From Erythrobacter sp. (lineage in GTDB: Bacteria; Pseudomonadota; Alphaproteobacteria; Sphingomonadales; Sphingomonadaceae), in assembly GCA_002695185.1 (NCBI GenBank), contig NZOF01000001.1, positions 1 to 17,978 on the forward strand: 17,978 bases of DNA, given 5' to 3'. The notes under the pieces were generated by a model. That model did not search any database. It worked only from the letters and a program-made list of their open reading frames with translations, and was not told the DNA's origin. Every line of letters begins with the position of its first letter. Positions within the stretch are counted from its first letter, which is position 1. The position numbers and the translations under genes were made by a program. Below, one piece after another: positions 6,648 to 14,606 of this stretch.

Positions 6648-8203
6648 TCCCCCATCGCCAGATCGCCGACGACGCGGCACACAACGCGGGTTGCCCCGCC
6701 TGGCAAATATTGAAGTGGTACCGCTTCGATGTTCACGGTTTCGATCGACGACCTGTCAGCGCCCGCAGCGACGGCCTGCTCGACTGCCTGATTCTCGGCA
6801 TCCGAAAGCGCGTTCTTTCGGCTTTCGTCGTCCGTAATGGCGTAGATGCGATCTACCTCCCCGCTTACCTGCCCAATCGCCGCCCCAATCGCGTTGGCGA
6901 CACCAGCATGTTCGGGCCTAAGCATTTCCGAAACGCCTCGCGGCTTTTCGTCAACCAGCACCGAACCGCCACCGACAAGGATCATCGGAACATCGCCCGA
7001 TGCAGTCTTCATGCGGTCAATTGCCTCTTCGAGCATGGCCAGAATGGCTGCTTGTGCGCCTGCGACCAGATCCTTCGAAAGCTCAGCGACCCTCGCGCGG
7101 TCACCAAACTCGGCGTGCCCTGAAGCCACAGCGATATCGCTGGTAGTCAACGTTTGGCCGCCGAAGATTAGGCCTTCGGTGTGGAGCTTGTAGCCAACGG
7201 AATCCGGGCCAACTGTGATCCGGTCATCCTGCTTGCGCACTACACTGCCACCACCAAGACCGATCGACAAAACGTCGGGCATTCGGAAATTGGTCCGAAC
7301 ACCACCGACATCAACGTGAACAGATGACTGGCGCGGAAAGTTTGAAACGAGGACGCCGATATCGGAAGTCGTGCCGCCGATATCGACCACTATCGCGTCA
7401 CTCGCGCCCGTAAGCCATGCAGCGCCTCGCAGCGAGTTGGTTGGACCAGCAGCGAATGTGAGAACCGGATACTTCTGCATGTGATCGGCACTCATTAAAG
7501 TGCCGTCGTTTTGGCTGATGAAGAATGGGGCTGTGATATTTAGGTCAGTCAGCGCTTTGTTGAATGCCGCCGTGATCTGCTTGGCGAGCGGCCTGAGACT
7601 GGCATTCATAATGGCGGCGTTCTCGCGTTCCAGCAGACCCACGCGGCCAAGTTCGCTGGATAGGGACACCTCCAGCTTGGGATCAATATCTGCGATCAAC
7701 TCTGCCGCGCGCTGCTCATGCGCAGCATTAAGTTGGCTGAACATACAGGAGACGGCGATCTGGGTGAGCCCCATCTCTTTCGCTTCATCGACAGCCGTGG
7801 CAATCGTAGCCTCATCAAGCGCGCCGATCTCGCGACCGTCAAATTCAAATCCTCCGGCCACCATCGTTCGGCCGCCACAGACCGCGCTTCTGAGATCATC
7901 CGGCCAGGCAGAGAACGGCGGGATGCCGCGACCGGCAGGAAAACCAAGACGGATCGCATACACGGGAACGAGTTCACGACGCTGTACGAAAGCGTTGGTG
8001 AAATGGGTTGTGCCGATCATGACCGCATCGATGCGATCAGCTGAAACCCCGCAATCCTCGATCAATGCGGCAATTGCGTCTGAGATTCCCGAGCTGACAT
8101 CTCCGGTGGTTGGGCGCTTGACGCTGCCCAGCACCTGCTTTCCCGAGAGCAAGGCAGCGTCGGTATTTGTACCGCCAACGTCGACACCAATTCTCAAATC
8201 CAT
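6644..8203 (-). CDS. Hydantoinase/oxoprolinase A-type subunit (HyuA-like, ATP-dependent)
   Basis: 519 residues of the acetate/sugar-kinase/Hsp70 actin fold. Nucleotide-binding blocks are complete: RIGVDVGGTNTDAAL at 4-18, IVVDIGGTTSDIGVL at 271-285, and ILVGGGSVLVD at 408-418. GLGGGSVV at 315-322 is also conserved. The family couples ATP hydrolysis to opening of a lactam or hydantoin ring (5-oxoproline, hydantoins, caprolactam). It is shorter than classical HyuA (nearly 700 residues) and lacks that extra C-terminal part, as is usual for the DUF917-linked branch. No HyuB gene is present; DUF917 takes its place. The ATG at 8203 follows GGGGAGA directly; an upstream in-frame start at 8254 would add a non-conserved leader. 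It is the first gene of the operon, with two CTACC-type inverted repeats 78-131 bases upstream. Confidence 0.9.
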   Translation of the reverse strand: MDLRIGVDVGGTNTDAALLSGKQVLGSVKRPTTGDVSSGISDAIAALIEDCGVSADRIDAVMIGTTHFTNAFVQRRELVPVYAIRLGFPAGRGIPPFSAWPDDLRSAVCGGRTMVAGGFEFDGREIGALDEATIATAVDEAKEMGLTQIAVSCMFSQLNAAHEQRAAELIADIDPKLEVSLSSELGRVGLLERENAAIMNASLRPLAKQITAAFNKALTDLNITAPFFISQNDGTLMSADHMQKYPVLTFAAGPTNSLRGAAWLTGASDAIVVDIGGTTSDIGVLVSNFPRQSSVHVDVGGVRTNFRMPDVLSIGLGGGSVVRKQDDRITVGPDSVGYKLHTEGLIFGGQTLTTSDIAVASGHAEFGDRARVAELSKDLVAGAQAAILAMLEEAIDRMKTASGDVPMILVGGGSVLVDEKPRGVSEMLRPEHAGVANAIGAAIGQVSGEVDRIYAITDDESRKNALSDAENQAVEQAVAAGADRSSIETVNIEAVPLQYLPGGATRVVCRVVGDLAMGE

Positions 8204-8280
8204 TCTCCCCAATGGCTTGCAGCTCAGACAAGCAAGGAGAGAGATGAACGGCAATTCGGTCTGTCAGTAGGCTGCGCCTG

Positions 8281-8291
8281 CTACTCGGTAG
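8281..8291. promoter_or_regulatory. CTACTCGGTAG box upstream of hyuA (candidate LuxR-type operator)
   Basis: An 11-base imperfect palindrome centred 83 bases before the hyuA ATG. On the minus strand it reads CTACCGAGTAG, ten of eleven identical to CTACCAAGTAG (10820-10830) upstream of the LuxR-type gene. The position fits activator binding just upstream of a promoter whose start lies 25-40 bases before the ATG (inference). Confidence 0.5.
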
Positions 8292-8318
8292 TGCCGCCAT
8301 GATTCGCGTTTGATAAAA

Positions 8319-8334
8319 CTACCGATATTGGTAG
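8319..8334. promoter_or_regulatory. CTACCGATATTGGTAG inverted repeat upstream of hyuA
   Basis: Arms CTACC and GGTAG flank a 6-base spacer; 14 of 16 positions are symmetric. Its centre is about 40 bases, or four helical turns, from the box at 8281-8291 and it lies just after the regulator's stop codon. The arms match those of the other two boxes but the spacer is longer, so it may be a second, differently spaced site for the same regulator. Confidence 0.5.
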
Positions 8335-8343
8335 CCCTGGGCT

Positions 8344-10791
8344 TCAGATTAGATTTCGATCGCGCGCAATGGCGACAGCCGAGAGCCGGTCATGCACCTG
8401 CAACTTACGAAAAACATTCTTCAAATGATAGCGGACACCATTATCCGAAATGCCAAGCTGTCGTGCCAGTTCCTTGTCTGATCCGCCTTGTGCTAGCGCC
8501 ATGAGGACTTCAGACTCTCTATCGGACAGATGTGCGTCGGATGCGTTCTTGAGGCTAACATTCTCCCCGACGATCCTGGCAAGAAACTTGGATTCGGCAG
8601 GGTTCAATCCAAGCGAGCCTCTAACTTCGCCAGCCATGTGCCTAATGTCTCTTCCGGCGAAATCGGCCAGATGTCGATAGATACCAGTCTCGGTTCCGTC
8701 GGTAAGGAGCTTGCGCAGCAACTGCTTTGCTTGATCATCGCCCATCCGCGAGAGCAGCACGAACTCAAGTGTCTGATAGCGCATCTGCGAGCGCCTCAGG
8801 CCAAGCCTTTCGGCTTCCGCACAGCGCTTGGCGAGAAACTTCAATGCTTCTGGTATCTTCCCTTTGGCGATGCTTTGGTGCGCTCTCGCCAATGTGTAGG
8901 TCTCGCGCTCTTGCCAGCTCCAATAGGGATCATCTTGTTCGATCTTGAAACGCGGTAGCGGCAAGTCAGATTCCTGCGTCAGGCTGCTTTCGCCCGCCAA
9001 GCAAACAGCTAGCCCGCTGAGCAATCTGGCAACCCGGTCTAGGCCACGAGACCGTAGCTTTGCCTGTTCATTCGCAAGCATCTCAATGGTGGAATCAAGC
9101 CCACTGCTTCGGAGATGAAGCCGGGCCATGGGCTCGTAGGCGGCACAGTAGATGTCAAACCATGCCTCGGCTTCTGGCATCCGATATGCTGATTTCCTTA
9201 GCGCACTTCGGGCACTGGTCAATCGGCCGGTCTCATACTCGATAGAAGCGGTTAGTGCGGAAATGACAGTCTCGACGCCAACATCATCACAGAACTCATC
9301 TCTCCATGCCCGCCGAGCAATCGAAACATTTCTGCGTGCGGCAGTTGGCATGCCTTGAGCCAATTCCATCGCCGCCTCATGCAGGTGCAAGAACATCAAG
9401 TTGTAGCTAGATCCTGCACTTTCGGCGTATCGGCGGGCTTCGCGCAGATCGACAGCGGCTTTGGGAAACCTTGCCCTTTGGGCATTTAGGACAAGGCTCA
9501 AAGTGTTTAGAAAGGTTTGCCAGGCAGGCTCTGCATTGTCTTCGGTAAGCATCCCGGCAAGCAATTCAAGATCGTTTTGCCGCGCGAGAGAGCACCCGTA
9601 GACAAGGAGGGTTACCCTTACGATCTCGATCTCTTTCTCCATGCTTGCAACAATCTCGGAATCGCTTGCCAGCTTCTTCAGCTCAGCTTCCGCATGATTG
9701 ATATGGCCAAGCTTGAGATCAACGATGCAGCGCATCATCCTCAACATAGGAGATGGCGCGACTACGTCTTCGCCCGCGAAATCAACAAAGGCCTGCACAT
9801 TCGAGAAGCCACAAAGCACCCATATCAACAGGGCACCGTGCGCTTCGGCGTAGGAAGCTATTCGCTCAGGACTGCCTGCTTCAGCGGCAAGCCGCGCTGC
9901 ATCGGTTAACTGGCCGGCAGAGGAACATAGATCCGCCATTTCGAGCATGGTCTGCCGGTGTGCAGTTGGATCCTCTGCTATCGAGCGATCAAGGCAGTAA
10001 GCTCTGAGAGCGGGAGCGATTTCGAACAACCTTCCTTTTTGGTTGACCAATCCAGCGAGCCGTTGAGCCAATGATGACAATGTCCGATCATCTCTTTCAG
10101 CATTCTGCAATGAGGAGATAGATGGATCACTCAATAGCGATGCCCGGGTGAGTGAATTCCAATCCTTGGTCGAGATGAGTGGGGCTAAATGCTGATCGAT
10201 GAATTCGAACATTCCGCTAGCTCGAAGCAAGTCAGCATCGGCGATATCCAACTCGTTGACGTTCGCACCTTGAAAGAAATTCAAAAGCAACTCGAAAGCC
10301 ACCGGCCAATTTCCGGACAACCGAGCAATGCGCTCTCGATCTACCTTACGGCCAATGCCACTCAATCCAGAGCGCAACTCGGATTCTGACAGCGCCAATT
10401 GTTCTTGCCCGATGAAGGTGACCAGATTCTCAGCACGAAGTCTCGACAATGGGAAGGAGCCACTTGGGTCGATGCTCAAGTAACACTGCGAGTCAGTCTC
10501 GTCCCTGGAATGGCGCTCAATCGCCAAACTAAGATACCCGGAATCCATCTGATCGACGTCAACTATCGCAATGACAGAAGGATCGCCGTCAATTATTCGA
10601 TTTGCGGCGAGCCTCGGATCGCGGCTGTGATCGATGGCATCAAAGATCTTCGCGCTTTGAGAATTGTCAGTTGATCGAACCAATTCGCTCAGCAGCCTAC
10701 GCTTACGAAACCCAGGCGGAGCGCAGAGGACAACTCTTGGCCCTGCTGCCCGAACATCTGCAACGAGCGCATCAAGAACATTTCCGGACAT
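8344..10791 (-). CDS. Large LuxR-family transcriptional regulator (LAL/MalT-like) with degenerate P-loop
   Basis: An 815-residue regulator with three parts. The N-terminal ATPase-like region has VVLCAPPGFRKRRLLSEL (20-37) where MalT-type proteins have a G-x-G-K-T P-loop, and VIAIVDVDQMD as a Walker-B-like strand. The long helical middle (about 200-740) resembles TPR-like signal-binding arrays. The C-terminal LuxR HTH (about 755-815) contains LSDRESEVLMALAQGGSDKE and LGISDNGVRYHLKNVFRKL. The P-loop keeps the lysine but has Arg where Gly and Thr are expected, so ATP binding may be lost. It is the likely pathway-specific activator of the hyuA operon immediately downstream. A CTACC-type palindrome lies 28-40 bases before its own ATG, suggesting autoregulation. 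It is co-oriented with the operon, separated by 140 bases. Confidence 0.88.
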   Translation of the reverse strand: MSGNVLDALVADVRAAGPRVVLCAPPGFRKRRLLSELVRSTDNSQSAKIFDAIDHSRDPRLAANRIIDGDPSVIAIVDVDQMDSGYLSLAIERHSRDETDSQCYLSIDPSGSFPLSRLRAENLVTFIGQEQLALSESELRSGLSGIGRKVDRERIARLSGNWPVAFELLLNFFQGANVNELDIADADLLRASGMFEFIDQHLAPLISTKDWNSLTRASLLSDPSISSLQNAERDDRTLSSLAQRLAGLVNQKGRLFEIAPALRAYCLDRSIAEDPTAHRQTMLEMADLCSSAGQLTDAARLAAEAGSPERIASYAEAHGALLIWVLCGFSNVQAFVDFAGEDVVAPSPMLRMMRCIVDLKLGHINHAEAELKKLASDSEIVASMEKEIEIVRVTLLVYGCSLARQNDLELLAGMLTEDNAEPAWQTFLNTLSLVLNAQRARFPKAAVDLREARRYAESAGSSYNLMFLHLHEAAMELAQGMPTAARRNVSIARRAWRDEFCDDVGVETVISALTASIEYETGRLTSARSALRKSAYRMPEAEAWFDIYCAAYEPMARLHLRSSGLDSTIEMLANEQAKLRSRGLDRVARLLSGLAVCLAGESSLTQESDLPLPRFKIEQDDPYWSWQERETYTLARAHQSIAKGKIPEALKFLAKRCAEAERLGLRRSQMRYQTLEFVLLSRMGDDQAKQLLRKLLTDGTETGIYRHLADFAGRDIRHMAGEVRGSLGLNPAESKFLARIVGENVSLKNASDAHLSDRESEVLMALAQGGSDKELARQLGISDNGVRYHLKNVFRKLQVHDRLSAVAIARDRNLI

Positions 10792-10818
10792 CTGCCTTGC
10801 CTATCATGGCCCAAGCCT

Positions 10819-10831
10819 ACTACCAAGTAGT
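10819..10831. promoter_or_regulatory. ACTACCAAGTAGT palindrome upstream of the LuxR-type gene
   Basis: Perfect 5-base arms ACTAC and GTAGT around CAA, located 28-40 bases before the regulator ATG. The core CTACCAAGTAG differs by one base from the box at 8281-8291 read on the minus strand. Its closeness to the start codon suits negative autoregulation. The rest of the region between this gene and traD (10832-10978) holds nothing I recognise. Confidence 0.5.
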
Positions 10832-10978
10832 CAGCAAAGGATTTTGGGTCAGAGATGGCCGTCGAAAATGTCCACTTTCAGGACCCAAGATCTTCGATCG
10901 CTTTGTCTTGGATTGGGGCGCAAAGCTGATGCGAAGAAGCACCTTTCAAAGTCGAGATACGGGAGTTGCGCCCCGCGC

Positions 10979-11254
10979 TTACTGAGCTGAGTTCTCCGCT
11001 TCAAACGCCCGCTTGCCCTTGCGCCGGAATAGCACCAGCGCCTGCGCTCCGTCCGGCCCGCGCAGCTTTGCCGCGACAGTGAGGAATGCTCCGTAAAGTG
11101 CAGTGCGATCATCGTCCGTCAGTTTGACCAGATCGGCCTTGGCGACCAGGCCGCCCAGTTCGATCAGTTGCCGGGTCCGTTCGCGGCGTTTGACCTGCCA
11201 TTCGCGCATGTCGGTCCGTGCCTTTGCCGCCTCAAGCCGATGCCGCGCCGCCAT
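10979..11254 (-). CDS. traD: Conjugal transfer protein TraD (Ti-type accessory transfer protein)
   Basis: 91 residues beginning MAARHRLEAAKAR, with a very basic middle MREWQVKRRERTRQLIELGG and a conserved tail LVAKADLVKLTDDDRTALYG followed by RRKGKRAFEAE. This pattern is that of the small TraD proteins encoded with traC beside the Ti-type relaxase; they are not the F-plasmid coupling protein of the same name. They are thought to assist relaxosome assembly at oriT. I chose the ATG at 11254 because the longer frame reads through the traC end in another register; this gives a 23-base overlap with traC. In Ti-type systems traG would follow, but here the LuxR-type gene of the cargo begins instead. 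Confidence 0.8.
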   Translation of the reverse strand: MAARHRLEAAKARTDMREWQVKRRERTRQLIELGGLVAKADLVKLTDDDRTALYGAFLTVAAKLRGPDGAQALVLFRRKGKRAFEAENSAQ

Positions 11255-11537
11255 CGAGCGGGAGAGTGCCTTCCGGCTGCTGGCGAGGTCCGCTCGCAGT
11301 GTCGCGTGACTTGCCCTGAAAGAAGGCCGCACCGCGCTTGCGCCAGCCCTCCCCGGTGGCCTTATCGGTGTTGGCAGCCGCATCAATCAGTGCGCCCGCC
11401 AGGACTTCGGCGTCGAGCGCATCGGCTCCGCTTGCCATGACCAGCGCGCCAAGGTCGCGCACGCGGCGCTCCTTCAACTGCTTTGCCTTATCGGCCAGTG
11501 CCCTCAGTTCCGAATCAAAATTGCGGGGTTTGCGCAT
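11232..11537 (-). CDS. traC: Conjugal transfer protein TraC (Ti-type accessory transfer protein)
   Basis: 101 residues starting MRKPRNFDSELRALADKAKQ, then L-K-E-R-R-V-R-D-L-G-A-L-V-M-A-S-G-A-D-A-L-D and EGWRKRGAAFFQGKS. This is the familiar TraC layout: basic N-terminus, charged helix, GADALD and RKRGAAFF motifs. The protein assists the relaxase at oriT. The ATG at 11537 has GGAGA five to six bases upstream; upstream in-frame codons belong to the oriT region and are not conserved. The gene diverges from traA across the 173-base oriT region and overlaps traD, so traC-traD form an operon. Confidence 0.88.
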   Translation of the reverse strand: MRKPRNFDSELRALADKAKQLKERRVRDLGALVMASGADALDAEVLAGALIDAAANTDKATGEGWRKRGAAFFQGKSRDTASGPRQQPEGTLPLDGGAASA

Positions 11538-11652
11538 GTGTTGTCTCCATCGTTGGTGCGATGGAGTGATGATAATCGTGGTTGTAATCCAATGCAGTAA
11601 GGTCGCCGGGACAGTGTGAAACCGCCTAGTCCCGATCAGGATTTTATCATGA

Positions 11653-11692
11653 GAGGGCGCGCTTATACGTCGTGCCGACGCAGGCTTTGCGG
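11653..11692. other. oriT: Candidate origin of transfer (oriT/nic), Ti/RSF1010-like
   Basis: Between divergent traC and traA. AGGGCGC (11654-11660) and TTATACGTCG (11663-11672) lead into a perfect hairpin CGTCG-TGC-CGACG (11668-11680), followed by GGCTTTGCG (11683-11691). From memory, Ti-plasmid oriT has the same order: GGGCGC, TTATACGTCG, a short hairpin, then CCTTGCG. The location in the traC-traA gap is also the same. The exact nick position is not assigned. Confidence 0.8.
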
Positions 11693-11710
11693 TGTAACTG
11701 GATTGCCGAC

Positions 11711-14596
11711 ATGGCAATCTTTCACTTCAGCGCAAAGGTCATCGGAAGGTCGAGCGGACGCAGTGCCGTTGCGGCAGCGGCCTATCGTGCAGGCGAGCGG
11801 CTGCACGACGAGCGGATCGACAGAACCCATGATTTCACCAACAAGGCAGGCGTTCTTCATTCCGAAGTGATGCTGCCCAAAGGAGCGCCCGAAGCCTTCG
11901 CCGACCGGGCCACTCTGTGGAACGCCGTTGAGGCCGCCGAGAAGCGCAAGGATGCCCAGCTCGCCCGCGAGGTCGAGTTCGCCCTGCCGCGCGAACTGTC
12001 GAAGAAAGACAACGTCAAGCTGGCGCGCGAGTTCGTGAAAGCCGAGTTCGTTGAGAAAGGCATGATCGCCGATCTCAATGTCCATTGGGATATCGGCAAG
12101 GACGGCAAGGCCAAACCGCACGCGCATGTCATGCTGACAATGCGTGAAGTGACCAAGGATGGCTTTGGCGCAAAGGTCCGCGACTGGAACAAGACCGCGC
12201 TGGTCGAACAATGGCGCGAGCGCTGGGCCGATCACGTCAATCGCGCGCTCGCGGAACGCGACATCGATGCCCGGATCGATCACCGCAGCCTGGAAGCGCA
12301 AGGCATTGCGCTCGAACCGCAGGACAAGATCGGTCCCGCAGCCTCGCGCATTGGCGGACGCGGACTCGAAGCTGAACGGATCGAAGAGCACCGCGCCATC
12401 GCCCAGCGCAATGGCGAGCGCATCATCGGCAACCCTGCGTTGGCGCTCGATGCCATCACGCACCAGCAGGCCACATTCACCAAGCGCGATCTTGCCGCCT
12501 TTGTTCATCGGCACAGCGACGGAAAGGAGCAGTTCGACGCGGCGTACAATGCGGTGCGCGCATTGCCTGACTTGATTGCCTTGGGCAAGGATGGACGTGA
12601 GCAAGACCGCTTCACTTCACGCGCGATGATCGAGACCGAACAGCGCCTGCATCGCGCTGCCGACGCGATGGCGCAGCGCAACCGTCACGCGGTCAACGAC
12701 ATTCTGCGGAACGCCGCATTCGCCAACGCTTCAAAGCGCGGCCTAGTCCTCTCTGGCGAACAGAAATCTGCCTTCGAGCATGTGACCAAGAGCAAGGGTC
12801 TTGCCGTGGTGGTTGGCTATGCCGGGACTGGCAAGAGCGCGATGCTGGGCGTGGCACGCGAGGCATGGGAAAGCGCGGGGTACACTGTGCACGGCGCTGC
12901 CCTGTCTGGCATCGCAGCCGAAGGTCTGGAGAACGGCTCCGGTATCGCATCGCGCACCATAGCCAGCCTAGAGCATCAGTGGGGCAAAGGGCGCGAGCAG
13001 CTCACGTCCCGCGACGTGCTCGTGATCGACGAAGCGGGCATGGTCGGCACACGCCAGATGGAGCGCATGCTCTCCCATGCCGCCAAAGCCGCGGCGAAAG
13101 TGGTCCTGGTCGGCGATCAACAACAGCTCCAGGCCATCGAAGCAGGTGCCGCCTTCCGGGCAATCCACGAGCGCCACGGCGGTGTCGAGATCAGCGAGGT
13201 TCGCCGCCAGCTTTCCGCATGGCAGCAAGACGCGACAAGGCACCTCGCAACGGGTCGCACGGGCGAAGCGATCCGCACCTACGAGGAACGCGGCATGGTC
13301 CATGCCGCCGACACGCGCGAGATCGCGCGCGCAGCGCTGATCGAGGGCTGGAATCAGGAACGGCAAACTAACCCCAGCGACAGCCGGATCATACTTACGC
13401 ACGCCAATGACGAGGTGCGCGAGTTGAACAGCATGGCGCGTAGCAAGATGCGCGCGGCGGGGCAGCTTGGGGCAGATGCCACGATCAAGGCGGCACGCGG
13501 CGAGCGGCAATTTGCATCCGGCGACCGCATCATCTTCCTGCGTAACGAGCGCGGGCTTGGAGTCAAAAACGGGACGCTGGGAACAGTCGCAAGAGCCAGC
13601 GCGCAAAGCATGGCCGTGCGCACCGACGATGGCCGCGAGGTTGCCTTCGACACCAAGGATTACGCACACATCGATCATGGCTACGCCGCCACGATCCACA
13701 AGGCGCAGGGCATGACCGTAGACCGCGCCCATGTGCTCGCCACTCCCGGCATGGACAGCCATTCCGCCTATGTCGCTATGTCGCGTCACCGCGACGGGCT
13801 GGCCCTCCATTATGGCCGCGATGACAGTGCCGATCAGTCGAAACTTGTCCGTACACTAAGCCGCGAGCGCGGGAAGGACATGGCGGGCGACTACAAGCCC
13901 GAACAGGCTTTCGCTGAACTGCGCGGCATCAGCTTCCGCGAACGGATCATGGAGATGGTTCGGCAGGCGCCGGAGAAGGCCAAATCGATCTTCGGGAACT
14001 TCCGTCCGCAGGCCCGCCAGCTCGAACCAATTCCAGTGCAGGCGAACACACAATGCGACCAGCGCCGCGCGGTCGAACGCTATGCCCGCGCGCTTGGCGA
14101 TATCGGAACGATGCAGGCCCAGGGCTTGCCCGTCCTGCCACACCAGAAGGACGCTCTGGAGAAGGCTGGAAAGGCGCTCGAAGCGATCCGGCCCCATGCC
14201 GCCACCGATCTCGCCAAGGCGCTGGAGCGGCGTCCTGAGCTGGTCGCAGAGGCCGCTTGCGGGCGGACTCAGGAGGCGATGCGCGCCATGCTGCGCGAGG
14301 CCGCCGTGCGCACCGATCCGGCGCTAAGGTCCGAGCGCTTTGTCAGCGACTGGCAGGGACTGAGCACAGCGCGCAAGCAGCTTGACCAGCAGGGCGACCG
14401 CGCAGGCGCTGCCCGCGTGTCGGCCAAGCAGAACGAATTGGCGAAGGGGCTTGAACGCGATCCGCAGGTCGAAGGCCTGTTGCGCGGCAAGACCCACGAA
14501 CTCGGCATCGATCCGAAGCCCGAACGCAGCATCGCCAATGAACTCACCGCAACCCTCACCCGCGAGCACACCCGCGCTTTCGACGTGGGCATCTAG
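11711..14596 (+). CDS. traA: Ti-type conjugative relaxase/helicase TraA (MobQ family)
   Basis: 961 residues that nick oriT, stay attached to the strand and unwind it for transfer. N-terminal relaxase: MAIFHFSAKVIGRSSGRSAV, the probable nucleophile Y25 in AAAAYRAGERL, and metal-binding His in DLNVHWD (H125) and KPHAHVMLT (H137, H139). Helicase domain: P-loop GYAGTGKS at 369-376, VLVIDEAGM at 436-444, GDQQQLQAIEAG at 468-479, TIHKAQG at 661-667, and AYVAMSRHRDGL at 686-697. The remaining 250 residues are a charged helical tail. The ATG at 11711 was chosen because conserved sequence begins there, immediately after oriT. All motifs are intact. The partner gene follows after 10 bases. No coupling protein is encoded nearby, so transfer would need one from a helper. 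Confidence 0.95.
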   Translation: MAIFHFSAKVIGRSSGRSAVAAAAYRAGERLHDERIDRTHDFTNKAGVLHSEVMLPKGAPEAFADRATLWNAVEAAEKRKDAQLAREVEFALPRELSKKDNVKLAREFVKAEFVEKGMIADLNVHWDIGKDGKAKPHAHVMLTMREVTKDGFGAKVRDWNKTALVEQWRERWADHVNRALAERDIDARIDHRSLEAQGIALEPQDKIGPAASRIGGRGLEAERIEEHRAIAQRNGERIIGNPALALDAITHQQATFTKRDLAAFVHRHSDGKEQFDAAYNAVRALPDLIALGKDGREQDRFTSRAMIETEQRLHRAADAMAQRNRHAVNDILRNAAFANASKRGLVLSGEQKSAFEHVTKSKGLAVVVGYAGTGKSAMLGVAREAWESAGYTVHGAALSGIAAEGLENGSGIASRTIASLEHQWGKGREQLTSRDVLVIDEAGMVGTRQMERMLSHAAKAAAKVVLVGDQQQLQAIEAGAAFRAIHERHGGVEISEVRRQLSAWQQDATRHLATGRTGEAIRTYEERGMVHAADTREIARAALIEGWNQERQTNPSDSRIILTHANDEVRELNSMARSKMRAAGQLGADATIKAARGERQFASGDRIIFLRNERGLGVKNGTLGTVARASAQSMAVRTDDGREVAFDTKDYAHIDHGYAATIHKAQGMTVDRAHVLATPGMDSHSAYVAMSRHRDGLALHYGRDDSADQSKLVRTLSRERGKDMAGDYKPEQAFAELRGISFRERIMEMVRQAPEKAKSIFGNFRPQARQLEPIPVQANTQCDQRRAVERYARALGDIGTMQAQGLPVLPHQKDALEKAGKALEAIRPHAATDLAKALERRPELVAEAACGRTQEAMRAMLREAAVRTDPALRSERFVSDWQGLSTARKQLDQQGDRAGAARVSAKQNELAKGLERDPQVEGLLRGKTHELGIDPKPERSIANELTATLTREHTRAFDVGI

Positions 14597-14606
14597 GAGA
14601 AACGAC

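Noticed and set aside
7500..8270. 256-codon plus-strand open frame opposite hyuA
   Set aside because: Serine/proline-rich mirror of a clear HyuA sequence; no domain, no ribosome site.
11663..12604. 313-codon minus-strand open frame opposite traA
   Set aside because: It covers the oriT and the relaxase catalytic region on the other strand; typical antisense frame of a GC-rich gene.
12968..13810. 280-codon minus-strand open frame opposite the TraA helicase domain
   Set aside because: The plus strand carries intact helicase motifs; the antisense product matches nothing I know.
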